Positions 1 through 9,126 of a DNA stretch of 64,000 bases are shown one piece after another. The stretch spans positions 248,001 through 312,000 of the forward strand of contig NZ_JACAKB010000002.1 in NCBI RefSeq assembly GCF_030326305.1, given 5' to 3'. Below the pieces are notes generated by a model. It saw nothing but the letters and a program-made list of their open reading frames with translations. It made no database searches and was not told the DNA's origin. The stretch's first letter is position 1. The number at the start of each line of letters is the position of its first letter. The position numbers were made by a program, and so were the translations under genes. The DNA comes from Myroides odoratimimus (GTDB taxonomy: Bacteria; Bacteroidota; Bacteroidia; Flavobacteriales; Flavobacteriaceae).

Positions 1-1
1 A

Positions 2-1813
2 CTTATTAAAAAGTTCCTTTACAGTGATCACGAAATTTTTTTAAGAGAGTTAGTATCTAATGCTACCGATGCAACATTAAAACTAAAACATTTAACTAGT
101 ATAGGAGAAGCTAATGTAGAGTACGGAAATCCTATTATCGAAGTTAAAATAGACAAAGAAAATAAAAAACTTCACATCATAGACCAAGGTCTAGGGATGA
201 CTAAAGAAGAAGTAGAAAAATACATTAATCAAGTAGCTTTCTCTGGAGCTGAAGAGTTCTTAGAGAAATATAAAGACTCGGCTAAAGACACAGGTATCAT
301 CGGACACTTTGGTCTAGGGTTCTACTCTGCTTTTATGGTAGCGGATAAAGTAGAAATCTTCACTAAATCATTTAAAGATGAGCCTGCTGCACATTGGACA
401 TGTGATGGTAGCCCAGAGTACACTTTAGAGGCATGCGACAAAACAACTAGAGGTACTGAGATTGTATTACACATTGCGGAGGATTCACTAGACTTCTTAG
501 AAGACTATAAAATCCGTGAATTATTAGTAAAATACAATAAATTCATGCCTGTGCCTATTAAGTTCGGTACACATGAAGAAGGTGAAGGAGAGGATAAAGT
601 AGAAGTAGATACTATTATCAATAACCCTAACCCAGCATGGACAAAACAACCAGCTGATTTAAATGATGAAGATTATAAGAACTTCTATAAAGAGCTATAC
701 CCTACTCAATTTGAAGATCCTTTATTCAATATCCACTTAAATGTAGATTATCCATTTAACCTTACAGGTATCTTATACTTCCCTAAGTTAAATGCTGATC
801 TTCAAATGCAAAAAGACAAAATCCAATTATACCAAAACCAAGTATTCGTAACGGATAATGTAGAAGGTATCGTTCCTGACTTTTTGACAATGTTAAAAGG
901 GGTAATCGACTCTCCAGACATCCCATTGAACGTATCTCGTTCTTACCTTCAGGCAGATGGTAATGTGAAGAAGATCTCTAACTATATCACTCGTAAAGTA
1001 GCGGATAAGTTAAAATCGTTATTTAACGAAAACAGAGAAGACTTCGAAAGTAAGTGGAATGATATCAAAATCGTACTAGAATACGGTATGTTATCTGAAG
1101 AGAAGTTCTACGAAAAAGCTGGAGCATTCATGCTTTACCCTACTGTAGATAATAAATTCTATACATTAGAAGAATTAAAAGAAGCGACTAAAGATAACCA
1201 AACTGACAAAGATGGTAATCTAGTAATCTTATATGCTTCTAATAAAGATGCTCAACACAGCTATATCGCAGCTGCACAAGAGAAAGGATACCAAGTATTA
1301 TTACTAGACTCTCCTATCGTATCTCACTTGATCCAAAAGTTAGAAAGTGATAATGAGAAAACAACTTTCGTACGTGTAGACTCTGACCATATCAATAACT
1401 TGATTAAGAAAGAGGATTCTGAAATCTCTAGATTATCTGAAGATGAACAAAAATCATTACAAGAGATCGTAGAGAATATCGTACCTAAGGATAAATATAC
1501 TGTGAAGCTAGAAGCTATGGACAGCACAGCAGAGCCATTCATCATTACACAGCCTGAGTTTATGCGTCGTATGAAAGAGATGAGCCAGTCAGGTGGTGGA
1601 GGTATGTTCGGTATGGGTAACTTCCCTGAGATGTATAACCTAGTGGTGAACACAAACTCTCCTCTAGCATCTAACATCATTAGTAACACTGATGAAACAA
1701 CTAGAACAGAAAGTATCAAACAAGCAATGGACCTTGCAAAACTATCTCAAGGTTTATTAAAAGGTGAAGAACTTACTGCTTTTGTAAAAAGAAATTTCAA
1801 CAATCTGAAATAA
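2..1813 (+). CDS. htpG: Molecular chaperone HtpG (Hsp90), 5' end outside window
   Basis: Cytosolic ATP-dependent Hsp90 chaperone. The open frame runs in from the left edge, so the start codon and first residues are missing. The GHKL ATPase motif with its ELVSNATDA segment (usually ELISNASDA) lies at about 50-75, before the internal ATG at 197, so that ATG is not the true start. It continues with the DQGLGM motif and the GHFGLGFYSAFMVADKVE segment of the ATP lid. Middle and C-terminal dimerisation domains follow, with a Gly/Met-rich stretch (GGGGMFGMG) near the end. A strong terminator follows directly, so it is probably transcribed alone or as the last gene. Identity is secure from family motifs. 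Confidence 0.97.
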   Translation, partial: LIKKFLYSDHEIFLRELVSNATDATLKLKHLTSIGEANVEYGNPIIEVKIDKENKKLHIIDQGLGMTKEEVEKYINQVAFSGAEEFLEKYKDSAKDTGIIGHFGLGFYSAFMVADKVEIFTKSFKDEPAAHWTCDGSPEYTLEACDKTTRGTEIVLHIAEDSLDFLEDYKIRELLVKYNKFMPVPIKFGTHEEGEGEDKVEVDTIINNPNPAWTKQPADLNDEDYKNFYKELYPTQFEDPLFNIHLNVDYPFNLTGILYFPKLNADLQMQKDKIQLYQNQVFVTDNVEGIVPDFLTMLKGVIDSPDIPLNVSRSYLQADGNVKKISNYITRKVADKLKSLFNENREDFESKWNDIKIVLEYGMLSEEKFYEKAGAFMLYPTVDNKFYTLEELKEATKDNQTDKDGNLVILYASNKDAQHSYIAAAQEKGYQVLLLDSPIVSHLIQKLESDNEKTTFVRVDSDHINNLIKKEDSEISRLSEDEQKSLQEIVENIVPKDKYTVKLEAMDSTAEPFIITQPEFMRRMKEMSQSGGGGMFGMGNFPEMYNLVVNTNSPLASNIISNTDETTRTESIKQAMDLAKLSQGLLKGEELTAFVKRNFNNLK

Positions 1814-1832
1814 GATTATAGCACTTCCAGAG

Positions 1833-1867
1833 AAGCCCATAACATCGCTGTTATGGGCTTTTTTTAT
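1833..1867 (+). terminator. Rho-independent terminator of htpG
   Basis: A perfect 12-bp stem (1833-1844 with 1849-1860) around a TCGC loop is followed by a T-run. It lies 20 bases after the htpG stop. Confidence 0.93.
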
Positions 1868-2269
1868 TTAATATTAAGGATTACAGTTTTACAATACTCA
1901 TTTTACATTATCCTCTGCACCTCTTTTTCAACTGTGCTTCTGTTGCTTTTACTTAATTTTAAATGGTTTAGCCCAGACTACATTTCTCCCTTTCCACAGT
2001 ACAGCCACTACGGTTCTTAATCACTAATCTTTCTATCTCGTTTTATTATACTAGCACATTGCTAGGGGTATTCTTGCACATTCCTTCGATAAAACGGCCT
2101 TCTAGGCAAGTAAACTCCAAGGATTCTCCTAGCAAACCCCTAGAAAGTGCAAGCCAAACGAGGTGTAGACAACTTAGAGAAGCCTTAAAACAAGCATTTC
2201 TAAATCTACATTTTTAATTCCTAACAGAAGCATCTCGCTAGACATTTGTCCTAGACTGCTGAGAAAAAT
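1868..2269. other. Gene-free stretch between htpG and the EamA transporter
   Basis: About 400 bases with no credible reading frame. It holds short complementary segments in crossing order (2059-2068 with 2129-2143, and 2073-2079 with 2147-2153), discussed as a weak finding. Otherwise nothing recognised until the promoter at 2275. Confidence 0.5.
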
Positions 2270-2274
2270 ATGAC

Positions 2275-2282
2275 TACCTTTG
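2275..2282 (+). promoter_or_regulatory. Bacteroidota -7 element (TACCTTTG) of the EamA transporter gene
   Basis: TACCTTTG is an exact match to the TAnnTTTG element of Bacteroidota promoters. It lies 20 bases before ATG 2303 and after the upstream ATG at 2270, so the latter cannot be the translated start if this promoter is used. A TTTG at 2245 is a possible but rather distant -33 element. Confidence 0.7.
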
Positions 2283-2302
2283 CCACGCAAAAAGTAATAA
2301 AA

Positions 2303-3280
2303 ATGAAAGAACAAAATACAGCAAAAGGTGTTTTCTTAGTTGCTATCGGAGCGTCTAGTTTCGGTATGTTAGCTTCGTTCGTAAAACTGGCTTATGCACA
2401 GGGATATACAACTGCAGAAGTAACATTGTCTCAAGTACTTATTGGATTGATCTGTGTGACCTTAATCAATATGCTTCGCAAGAAGTCTAGTGATGAGCAA
2501 AAGGCGACTTCTAAAGATATTAGACAATTAATCTTAGCGGGTACTTCTATGGGATTCACTTCTGTACTATACTATATGGCTGTGAGCTATATCGATGCTT
2601 CTATCGCAGTAGTTCTCTTAATGCAGTCTGTGTGGATCGGTATCATATTAGACAGTATTGCGACTAAGACTTTTCCTAATCTACTAAAAATAGTTTCTGT
2701 TATCTTAATCTTATCAGGGACAGTACTAGCGACTAATGTATTGTTTAGTGAAATCAAGTTAGATATTAGAGGAGTGATATTTGGTTTTATGGCAGCGTGC
2801 TCTTTTGCTACTACGTTATTTGCTTCAGGGCGTATCGCTAATCACTTAGCTGCTCCTAAGCGCAGTATGTTTATGCTATGCGGTGCAGCGACTATCGTAT
2901 CTATCTTTGTGATCATTACACAGATAGGACCTAATAACTCTGATGCGATGATGAGCTTCTATACGATGTTCTCTGACAATACTTCTGGTATCCGTGATTT
3001 TGACTGGAGTATCTTCTATGGATGGGGACTTGTATTAGCCTTATTTGGTACTGTACTGCCTCCGATATTCTTGAATATGGGATTCCCATTGACAGGAGTT
3101 GGCCTAGGTAGTATTATCTCTTCATTAGAACTACCTGCGTCAGTAACAGTAGCTTTCTTTGTTCTAAAAGAAGAAGTTATCTTCATTCAATGGATGGGAA
3201 TATTAATGATACTAGGAGCTATCGTATTGATGAATAGCAACCTATTATTTAAAAAGAAAAAAATTGAGGTAGTGGAATAA
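2303..3280 (+). CDS. EamA/DMT-superfamily transporter
   Basis: Inner-membrane protein of the drug/metabolite transporter superfamily with two EamA repeats, about ten membrane helices and 325 residues. The first half covers about residues 5-130 and the second about 160-310. The substrate cannot be read from sequence. I start it at ATG 2303 (MKEQNTAKG), because the earlier ATG at 2270 precedes the -7 promoter element and would add 11 residues not expected in this family. It is a single-gene unit with its own promoter and terminator. Family assignment is firm; exporter of metabolites is a family inference only. Confidence 0.88.
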   Translation: MKEQNTAKGVFLVAIGASSFGMLASFVKLAYAQGYTTAEVTLSQVLIGLICVTLINMLRKKSSDEQKATSKDIRQLILAGTSMGFTSVLYYMAVSYIDASIAVVLLMQSVWIGIILDSIATKTFPNLLKIVSVILILSGTVLATNVLFSEIKLDIRGVIFGFMAACSFATTLFASGRIANHLAAPKRSMFMLCGAATIVSIFVIITQIGPNNSDAMMSFYTMFSDNTSGIRDFDWSIFYGWGLVLALFGTVLPPIFLNMGFPLTGVGLGSIISSLELPASVTVAFFVLKEEVIFIQWMGILMILGAIVLMNSNLLFKKKKIEVVE

Positions 3281-3311
3281 CCTCCTCATTGTAGTTTTTA
3301 TATATAATTTT

Positions 3312-3350
3312 AAAAAGCCTTCTCTTGCTGATCAAGAGAAGGCTTTTTTA
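3312..3350. terminator. Bidirectional terminator between converging genes
   Basis: A 16-bp perfect stem (3312-3327 with 3333-3348) has an A-run on the left and a T-run on the right. It can stop both the transporter (+) and the yggS gene (-). Confidence 0.93.
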
Positions 3351-3360
3351 TTGGATTGAG

Positions 3361-4101
3361 TTACTTTATACTTTTCTCTTCGTTCCAGTAGTAGCTATCT
3401 GGGTAGATACGTTCGCCGAAGATGGCAGTACCTACTCTCACGATGGTAGCCCCCTCTTCTATCGCTATCTCTAGATCATGGCTCATTCCCATAGAGAGTT
3501 CTTTCATTTCTACATTAGGCAGTTGTAGTGCTATAGTCTCTTGTTGTACTTTCTTTAATATTTTAAAACAAGGTCGTACTAAACTCTCCTCTGCGCTGAA
3601 TAACCCGATTGTCATTAGCCCCTTTATATGTAATCGATCATACGTAGCTACTTCTTTTATAAAATCAATAGCTGCTTCTGGTGCTACCCCAAACTTACTG
3701 TCTTCATCAGAAGTATTCACTTGGATTAATACATCTATAGTTCTATCATCTCTTTCTAGGAGTTGTTGTAACTTCTCTACTACACTGATGCGGTCTATAG
3801 ACTCTATGCAAGTCACACCATACTTCAGGATATCTTTAATCTTGTTGGTCTGTAGATGTCCTATAAAATGTCTAGTACAGTTATCTGTACCTATACCTTC
3901 ATACTTATCCCTTAGTTCTTGTACTTTATTCTCTCCTATCAGAGGATATCCCTCCTCTATAGCCATCTTTATTCTATCTGCATCTACCGTCTTAGTAGCG
4001 AGTAGTAGCTGCACCTCATCTCTAGAACGACCACTGTGTACGCATGCTGCTGTAATACGCTTTTCTATACTTGCTAAATTATCCTTTATTCTAGTTTTCA
4101 T
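3361..4101 (-). CDS. yggS: YggS-family pyridoxal phosphate homeostasis protein
   Basis: Cytosolic PLP-binding protein of the YggS/PROSC (PLPBP) family, which binds PLP without known catalysis and helps keep vitamin B6 and some amino-acid pools balanced. Family signs: the PLP lysine in LLLATKT (K37), the GENKVQEL segment, HFIGHLQTNK, and the C-terminal SMGMSHDLEIAI and GTAIFGER motifs. Length of 246 residues is slightly above the usual 225-235. It is a lone gene with a leader of about 100 bases containing a hairpin (4121-4151). A long open frame on the opposite strand is a shadow. Confidence 0.93.
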   Translation of the reverse strand: MKTRIKDNLASIEKRITAACVHSGRSRDEVQLLLATKTVDADRIKMAIEEGYPLIGENKVQELRDKYEGIGTDNCTRHFIGHLQTNKIKDILKYGVTCIESIDRISVVEKLQQLLERDDRTIDVLIQVNTSDEDSKFGVAPEAAIDFIKEVATYDRLHIKGLMTIGLFSAEESLVRPCFKILKKVQQETIALQLPNVEMKELSMGMSHDLEIAIEEGATIVRVGTAIFGERIYPDSYYWNEEKSIK

Positions 4102-4120
4102 ACTTCTCGATTTAAAAAAG

Positions 4121-4151
4121 GATATCCCAAAGATTGATACTAAGGGATATC
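4121..4151 (-). repeat. Inverted repeat in the yggS leader
   Basis: GATATCCC (4121-4128) and GGGATATC (4144-4151) form a perfect 8-bp stem with a 15-base loop, 20 bases upstream of the yggS start codon. It would lie inside the mRNA leader if transcription starts from the -7 element at 4207-4214. Confidence 0.5.
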
Positions 4152-4206
4152 ATGAACTAAACAACAGTTAGATTTCACTTTAGACTATTATCCATTACTG
4201 TTAGTA

Positions 4207-4214
4207 CAAATGTA
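4207..4214 (-). promoter_or_regulatory. Candidate -7 element (TACATTTG) of yggS
   Basis: On the minus strand TACATTTG matches TAnnTTTG exactly, about 105 bases upstream of the yggS start. A TTTG at 4229-4232 is only 14 bases further upstream, so the -33 match is imperfect. Confidence 0.45.
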
Positions 4215-4408
4215 ATATTCCTTTTGATCAAATAGATAACACAGATTTAATAATATAAGCTAGTCCAGATGTTCACTAAGCGACTCGCTGAAAATAGTGA
4301 TTTTGCGAAACAGAACATAAAATATTGCCAATATGTGAAAATAATAAAAGAGACTTCTTTACTTTTACCATCTATAAAACACAAACAAAACCATTTAAAA
4401 AAGAACCT

Positions 4409-7135
4409 ATGATTAAAAAGATTTTCTCATTAGCCATTTTATTCTCTACACCGATGTTCAGTCAGGTAGCACGAGATACTATCTGGGTAGATAGCTATGA
4501 CTATGTAACAGCTAAAAAGAATGCTGAATCTTTTAAAATTGCAAAAGATATCAAAGGCGAACCTACATTAAAATCAATAGAAGTGTATAATGCGGCTTCT
4601 AAAAAAATAGAAAGTAAAGGAAACGGAACTCTTCAAGAAGGAGGACATATTCTATATACAGGAGCTGTAAACTATTATAACAAAGAAGGAAAAATAGACG
4701 CTACTTATACTTATGATCAAGATAATATGATCACTAAGGCAGAGACTATAGATCCGCGTAATGGCAATAAATATATATGTACTTATAGCGATAATATGAT
4801 CCAAGATGGTCAGGCTATCTATAACTGGCAAGGAACGTATATCTATGTAGAAGCTGAGGGAGGTATATATACTCGTTATGAGATTATAAACCCTAAGAAT
4901 GAAAAGAACTATGTCGCTTATATCTTCGATGAGAATAATTATATCACAGAAGAGAAATACTTCGATGTAAATGGAGAGCTAAAGCAGCAAGCTAATTATA
5001 GTGGAGGGACACCTTATGCAGGGTATGTGACTACCTTAGACTACAACAACTTCACGGTACAGTCTATCAGCGAATATAGTGATGGTGTTCTAGTCTCTAC
5101 TGTAGCTTACTATACAACAGGAAAAGTGAAGAGTAAATCTACAACTGTGGCTAATGTAACAACAGATGTGTACTATGATCAGTCTGGTAAAGAACTAGGT
5201 ACCTTTACGAGTAAATTAGAAGACGATGGATATTCTACTTATCAGGAAGGAACTAACTACATATTCAATACATATGATAGTCATCCTGATGAAATCTACT
5301 CTATCTATACCTATAAACAAAATGTACCTGTAAAGGTAAAAGAATACTATACATTCCCTAAAAAGAATGTAGTGAAGTCTATTACGTATAGCAATGAAGA
5401 GAGTTATATCCAGAAAGTAGAATACTTCAATGAAGATGGTAGTTCTAAAGGACAAATCACTTATAACGAGGATGGATATACTCCTAAAGAAGGGACTATG
5501 ATAGCAGATAATGTAGTCTCTATTTATAAGAATAGCAAATTAGTAGAAAGAACAGAAACGTATGAAAATGGCAAGGTATTCGAGGTTACAAAAAACAATA
5601 CTTCTGTATACTATGATCAAAAGGGAAAAGAGATAGGTCGTATTGACTTTAAACTAGATCCTATCTATGGTTCGATGTCATATATTACTGGTACTAGATA
5701 TGTATTATCTAATGATTTAATTTCTACTATTGCTAAGTATGAAAAAGAATTATTAGTATATCAAGCTGATTATGATACAAATACTGATAAAGCAATATTA
5801 TCAACAGAGTCATACTATTCTAACAATGCGTTAATCAAAGAAGTAGAGTATCATGACAATGGTAAAAAGGCAAAGGTATCTATTTATTCGCCTAACTCAT
5901 ACTCTTATTCTCCTGTAAAAGAAACACATTTCGACAAAGCAGGAAAAGAAATAGGTACGTATGACTATATCTCTCAGACAGGTACTCGTATAGAATTATC
6001 TTATGACAAACAAATAACTTCTATAGAGAAATTACAAGGTGGGAACCTTCTTTCTAAAAAGGGATATGCATTAAAAACAGGTAGTAACTCATACGCTACT
6101 AACTCTTATTTCTTACAAGCTGATATCGACTATAATAAGCAAGGAAAATTCTATAATGAAAAAGGAGAAGTAATCTCTACAGCTACTTATAAAGATGGTG
6201 TTCCTTATGAAGGAACAGTGACTATCATAGACTCGTATTACAAAACAGAAACTGTTTATAAAAACGGACATAAAATAGGCAAAGAGACTATTCAATATTC
6301 TAGTGGAGATGAGGTTATCAATATCAACTACTATGATGATAAAGGTGATCTTACTAAAATAGAGTCTTATGAGAACAGTACTCTTAAATCATCTAGTGAG
6401 TATAAAGACAATGTGATACACGGTGTCTCTACATACTATGATAGTGAAGGAGAGGTATTATCTACGCTGACTTACAATGAAGGAGTTCCTTATGAAGGAG
6501 TATTAACTGAAGCTTCGTATATAAACTACACCACGAAAGGTTTTGAGAATGGAGCGTTAACTTATGTAAAAGTTTACAACGTGGATGATGCTTATTCACC
6601 TACGAACTTACTGATGGAAGAGAATTATAGAGCTTCTACTTCATTCGAAAGAACTATCTATAATCCAGAAACAGAAGCTATCGTGTATAAATACAATCTT
6701 ACAGATAGTGAGCTAGATGGAGCATACCAATACTATGAAAATGGTAAAGTGAAATATCAAGCTACTTTTAAAGAAGGAACATTAGTAGATGGTTCTGTAG
6801 GTATAGTAGACTTTAATTATGAGCCATACAACTATTATTCTTCATACGAAGCTTCTCAAGATACTTCTAAGTACACTGTATTAAATAATAAGAAAGGTAC
6901 TTATACGATCAGTATTCTGAATACTGATGATAATAAAGAAGTATTTAAAATGGAAGCGAAAGTTAAAAAAGGAGATCATAGTTTAAACCCATTGGCTAGT
7001 AAAAAAATAAAACTAGAAAACTTATACCCAAACAATGAGTATAATGTAATGTCATACTACAGTAGTCCTTATGACTATGCAGTAGATGCAGCTGCTACTG
7101 CTGTAGCAGCGGAGGTGCCTGTACCTGCATACTAA
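4409..7135 (+). CDS. Large secreted MORN/YwqK-like repeat protein
   Basis: Unrecognised 908-residue exported protein. Starting at ATG 4409 gives a clear signal peptide (MIKKIFSLAILFSTPMFSQ, cleavage after Gln), whereas ATG 4325 would put 28 polar residues in front of it. The body has many imperfect units with aromatic and Asn/Gly patterns such as YYENGKVKYQATFKEG, YYDSEGEVLSTLTYNEG and YNEKGEVISTATYKDG, which resemble MORN_2 / YwqK-type beta-hairpin repeats. Longer units recur around GKEIG and VPYEG. The C-terminus lacks an obvious type IX sorting domain. It is a single gene followed by a terminator. Role unknown; a surface or periplasmic beta-rich scaffold is an inference. Confidence 0.75.
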   Translation: MIKKIFSLAILFSTPMFSQVARDTIWVDSYDYVTAKKNAESFKIAKDIKGEPTLKSIEVYNAASKKIESKGNGTLQEGGHILYTGAVNYYNKEGKIDATYTYDQDNMITKAETIDPRNGNKYICTYSDNMIQDGQAIYNWQGTYIYVEAEGGIYTRYEIINPKNEKNYVAYIFDENNYITEEKYFDVNGELKQQANYSGGTPYAGYVTTLDYNNFTVQSISEYSDGVLVSTVAYYTTGKVKSKSTTVANVTTDVYYDQSGKELGTFTSKLEDDGYSTYQEGTNYIFNTYDSHPDEIYSIYTYKQNVPVKVKEYYTFPKKNVVKSITYSNEESYIQKVEYFNEDGSSKGQITYNEDGYTPKEGTMIADNVVSIYKNSKLVERTETYENGKVFEVTKNNTSVYYDQKGKEIGRIDFKLDPIYGSMSYITGTRYVLSNDLISTIAKYEKELLVYQADYDTNTDKAILSTESYYSNNALIKEVEYHDNGKKAKVSIYSPNSYSYSPVKETHFDKAGKEIGTYDYISQTGTRIELSYDKQITSIEKLQGGNLLSKKGYALKTGSNSYATNSYFLQADIDYNKQGKFYNEKGEVISTATYKDGVPYEGTVTIIDSYYKTETVYKNGHKIGKETIQYSSGDEVININYYDDKGDLTKIESYENSTLKSSSEYKDNVIHGVSTYYDSEGEVLSTLTYNEGVPYEGVLTEASYINYTTKGFENGALTYVKVYNVDDAYSPTNLLMEENYRASTSFERTIYNPETEAIVYKYNLTDSELDGAYQYYENGKVKYQATFKEGTLVDGSVGIVDFNYEPYNYYSSYEASQDTSKYTVLNNKKGTYTISILNTDDNKEVFKMEAKVKKGDHSLNPLASKKIKLENLYPNNEYNVMSYYSSPYDYAVDAAATAVAAEVPVPAY

Positions 7136-7160
7136 GAGACCTATAATTTCTATAAACAAA

Positions 7161-7194
7161 AAAAATCCCAAGTATTATACTTGGGATTTTTTTT
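7161..7194 (+). terminator. Terminator after the repeat protein
   Basis: A stem of about 14 bp (7161-7174 with 7178-7191, TTA loop) followed by further T residues, 25 bases after the stop codon. Confidence 0.92.
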
Positions 7195-7276
7195 GTTTAT
7201 AGAAGTATCATCCCTCTTTATTTTAATCAACTATTTTGATATAAATATTAATTTTATTAAATTAGACTTCAATAAA

Positions 7277-7582
7277 ATGAAACAAACAATTCACATTATG
7301 TCAATTAAACCCAAACTACCTATACATTGTCCCAGTTGTGAAAGTGAACTAAAGGTCACTCAGCTATCTTGTGAGCACTGTCAGACTATCGTCAATGGTA
7401 ACTTCTCTTTGCCCCTACTCTTACAGCTGAGTAAAGAGGAACAGGAGTTTATCTTAGCTTTCTTTTTAAACAGTGGTAGTCTAAAACAAATGGCTTTACA
7501 GATGAACATCAGTTACCCTACTGTCCGAAATAAGCTAGATGATATGATAGAACATATCCAACACTTACAGAAAAAAGAATAA
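7277..7582 (+). CDS. DUF2089-like zinc-ribbon/HTH protein
   Basis: 101-residue cytosolic protein with two CxxC knuckles near the start (CPSC and CEHC), forming a zinc ribbon. A helix-turn-helix-like C-terminal half follows (SGSLKQMALQMNISYPTVRN), resembling DUF2089. Such proteins are probably DNA-binding regulators. I choose ATG 7277; the frame is open back to a TTG at 7181, but that codon lies inside the preceding terminator. ATG 7298 is an alternative start. It heads a tight four-gene run with a membrane protein, a secreted hydrolase and a DUF3784-like protein, and is likely their regulator. That role is an inference. Confidence 0.8.
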   Translation: MKQTIHIMSIKPKLPIHCPSCESELKVTQLSCEHCQTIVNGNFSLPLLLQLSKEEQEFILAFFLNSGSLKQMALQMNISYPTVRNKLDDMIEHIQHLQKKE

Positions 7583-7602
7583 CTCACTATAAACAAAACC
7601 TT

Positions 7603-8190
7603 ATGACACTCAAAAACTACATTCTTAAACCATTTGAAACAATTCAGGAAAAAACACTATTATGGATTGGAATAAGCACAATCTTAATCAGTTCACTATT
7701 TGCTTACTTAACTCATGCTCGTTTTGATGGAGTAATAGATATGCATGTTGGAAGTAAAGTATTATGGTATCAACCTTTACTTGACAACATTGTCAATACC
7801 TTGTGCTTAACTTTATTTCTTTATCTGCTCTCATTATTACAACCTACGAAAACACGGATTATAGATCTACTAAATGTTAGTTTAATAGCGCGTATTCCCA
7901 TTTACTTTACTTTGATTACAAATATTGGAGGTGTTAATCAAGAAACTGGCGAATATATCATTGCTAACATCGACAATCCAGCTGCAATTTCAAATTTGCC
8001 TATGATTAATTTAATTGTACTTGGTGTAGGATCGCTTTTGTTTTTTGGGGCACTTATCTTTATTGGAATCTTAATTTACAAAGGCTATAAAACTGCTACG
8101 AATACTAAAAAGATCTCCCATCTAATTCTTCTAATTCCTGCCGTACTAATTGCAGAAATAGTATCTAAACTGATAGTATACAAATATTAG
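7603..8190 (+). CDS. Polytopic membrane protein, YIP1-like
   Basis: 195 residues with about five hydrophobic segments (roughly residues 20-35, 60-80, 95-115, 135-160, 170-190) and a short basic cytoplasmic start. The layout of an N-terminal soluble helix followed by five helices resembles YIP1-family membrane proteins, but no diagnostic motif is seen. It starts 20 bases after the zinc-ribbon gene and is followed 23 bases later by the hydrolase, so it is probably cotranscribed. No function can be given; the pairing with a small HTH protein suggests a membrane-associated sensor or effector unit. Confidence 0.65.
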   Translation: MTLKNYILKPFETIQEKTLLWIGISTILISSLFAYLTHARFDGVIDMHVGSKVLWYQPLLDNIVNTLCLTLFLYLLSLLQPTKTRIIDLLNVSLIARIPIYFTLITNIGGVNQETGEYIIANIDNPAAISNLPMINLIVLGVGSLLFFGALIFIGILIYKGYKTATNTKKISHLILLIPAVLIAEIVSKLIVYKY

Positions 8191-8213
8191 TCATTAACCA
8201 ACACAACAACACT

Positions 8214-9125
8214 ATGAAAAAACTATTAACTGCACTTATCGTATGCTTTGCTACGTCATTTAGCTTTGCACAAACAGCTGTTCAGATAGACAGTGAAATT
8301 GATGGTGACTTATACCTAGCTAATAAAGACAGTAAACAACTTGCCATTATAATAGCAGGCTCTGGTCCAACTAATAAGAACGGGAACAGCCCTGCAGGGG
8401 TAAATGCGAACTCGTATAAGTATCTTGCTCAAGGGCTAAAAGAGAATGGTATCAACACCTTCACGTATAACAAAAGGATGTTTGCTCAAATGAAGAACCA
8501 GACGATAAATGAGGCAGATATTAAGTTTGAAGACAATGTGAATGACTTAAATATAGTTATTGATTATTTCAAAAAAGAATATCCTAGTATTATCTTGATC
8601 GGACACAGTGAAGGAGCCATGGTAGCAACATTGGCTAGTCAAGACAATAGTACTGTATCTAAGCTTATCTCACTACAAGGGCCAGGAGAGACAATAGATA
8701 AAACACTGTATAAACAGATAACAGCGCAAGCACCTTTCTTTGCGAAATCAATAGAAGACATTCATTCTAAACTTAGAAAAGGCGAAATAGTAGATAGCAT
8801 CCCTCCTATGCTACAAAGCTTATATCGCACTTCTGTTCAGCCTTACCTTATCTCTTGGATGAAGTACGATCCTACTGTAGAACTTAAAAAAGTAAAACAA
8901 CCGATCTTAATCTTACAAGGGGATAAGGACTTACAGGTCAAGACAGATCAGGGAGACAACTTAAAACAAGCTGTACCTGCTGCAACTCTTGTGACAATAA
9001 AAGGAATGAATCATGTACTAAAAACAGTTGTAAAAGAGGATGAGAACTTAGCATTATACAAGAAGCCTGATGTGCCTCTTCACACTGAACTAGTACCTAC
9101 TATTGTTAACTTTATAAAGAAATAA
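8214..9125 (+). CDS. Secreted alpha/beta hydrolase
   Basis: 303-residue serine hydrolase exported to the periplasm or outside: signal peptide MKKLLTALIVCFATSFSFAQ, nucleophile elbow GHSEG with Ser132, an oxyanion-type segment AGSGPTNKNGN near residue 48, an acid in ILQGDKDLQVKTDQ and a catalytic His in GMNHVLK. The pattern fits the alpha/beta hydrolases related to peptidase S9/dienelactone hydrolase groups; the substrate is unknown. It is the third gene of the DUF2089-type operon, one base before the next gene. Confidence 0.88.
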   Translation: MKKLLTALIVCFATSFSFAQTAVQIDSEIDGDLYLANKDSKQLAIIIAGSGPTNKNGNSPAGVNANSYKYLAQGLKENGINTFTYNKRMFAQMKNQTINEADIKFEDNVNDLNIVIDYFKKEYPSIILIGHSEGAMVATLASQDNSTVSKLISLQGPGETIDKTLYKQITAQAPFFAKSIEDIHSKLRKGEIVDSIPPMLQSLYRTSVQPYLISWMKYDPTVELKKVKQPILILQGDKDLQVKTDQGDNLKQAVPAATLVTIKGMNHVLKTVVKEDENLALYKKPDVPLHTELVPTIVNFIKK

Positions 9126-9126
9126 T

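Noticed and set aside
2270-2302. ATG 2270 as start of the EamA transporter
   Set aside because: It precedes the -7 promoter element at 2275-2282, so it would not be in the transcript.
3422-4171. Long open frame on the plus strand opposite yggS
   Set aside because: It is antisense to a well-supported gene, has no family pattern and shows Ser/Ile/Leu-rich shadow composition. Other long antisense frames (opposite htpG, rho, secA, ccoP) were dropped for the same reason.
4325-4408. ATG 4325 as start of the repeat protein
   Set aside because: It would hide the clear signal peptide that begins at ATG 4409.
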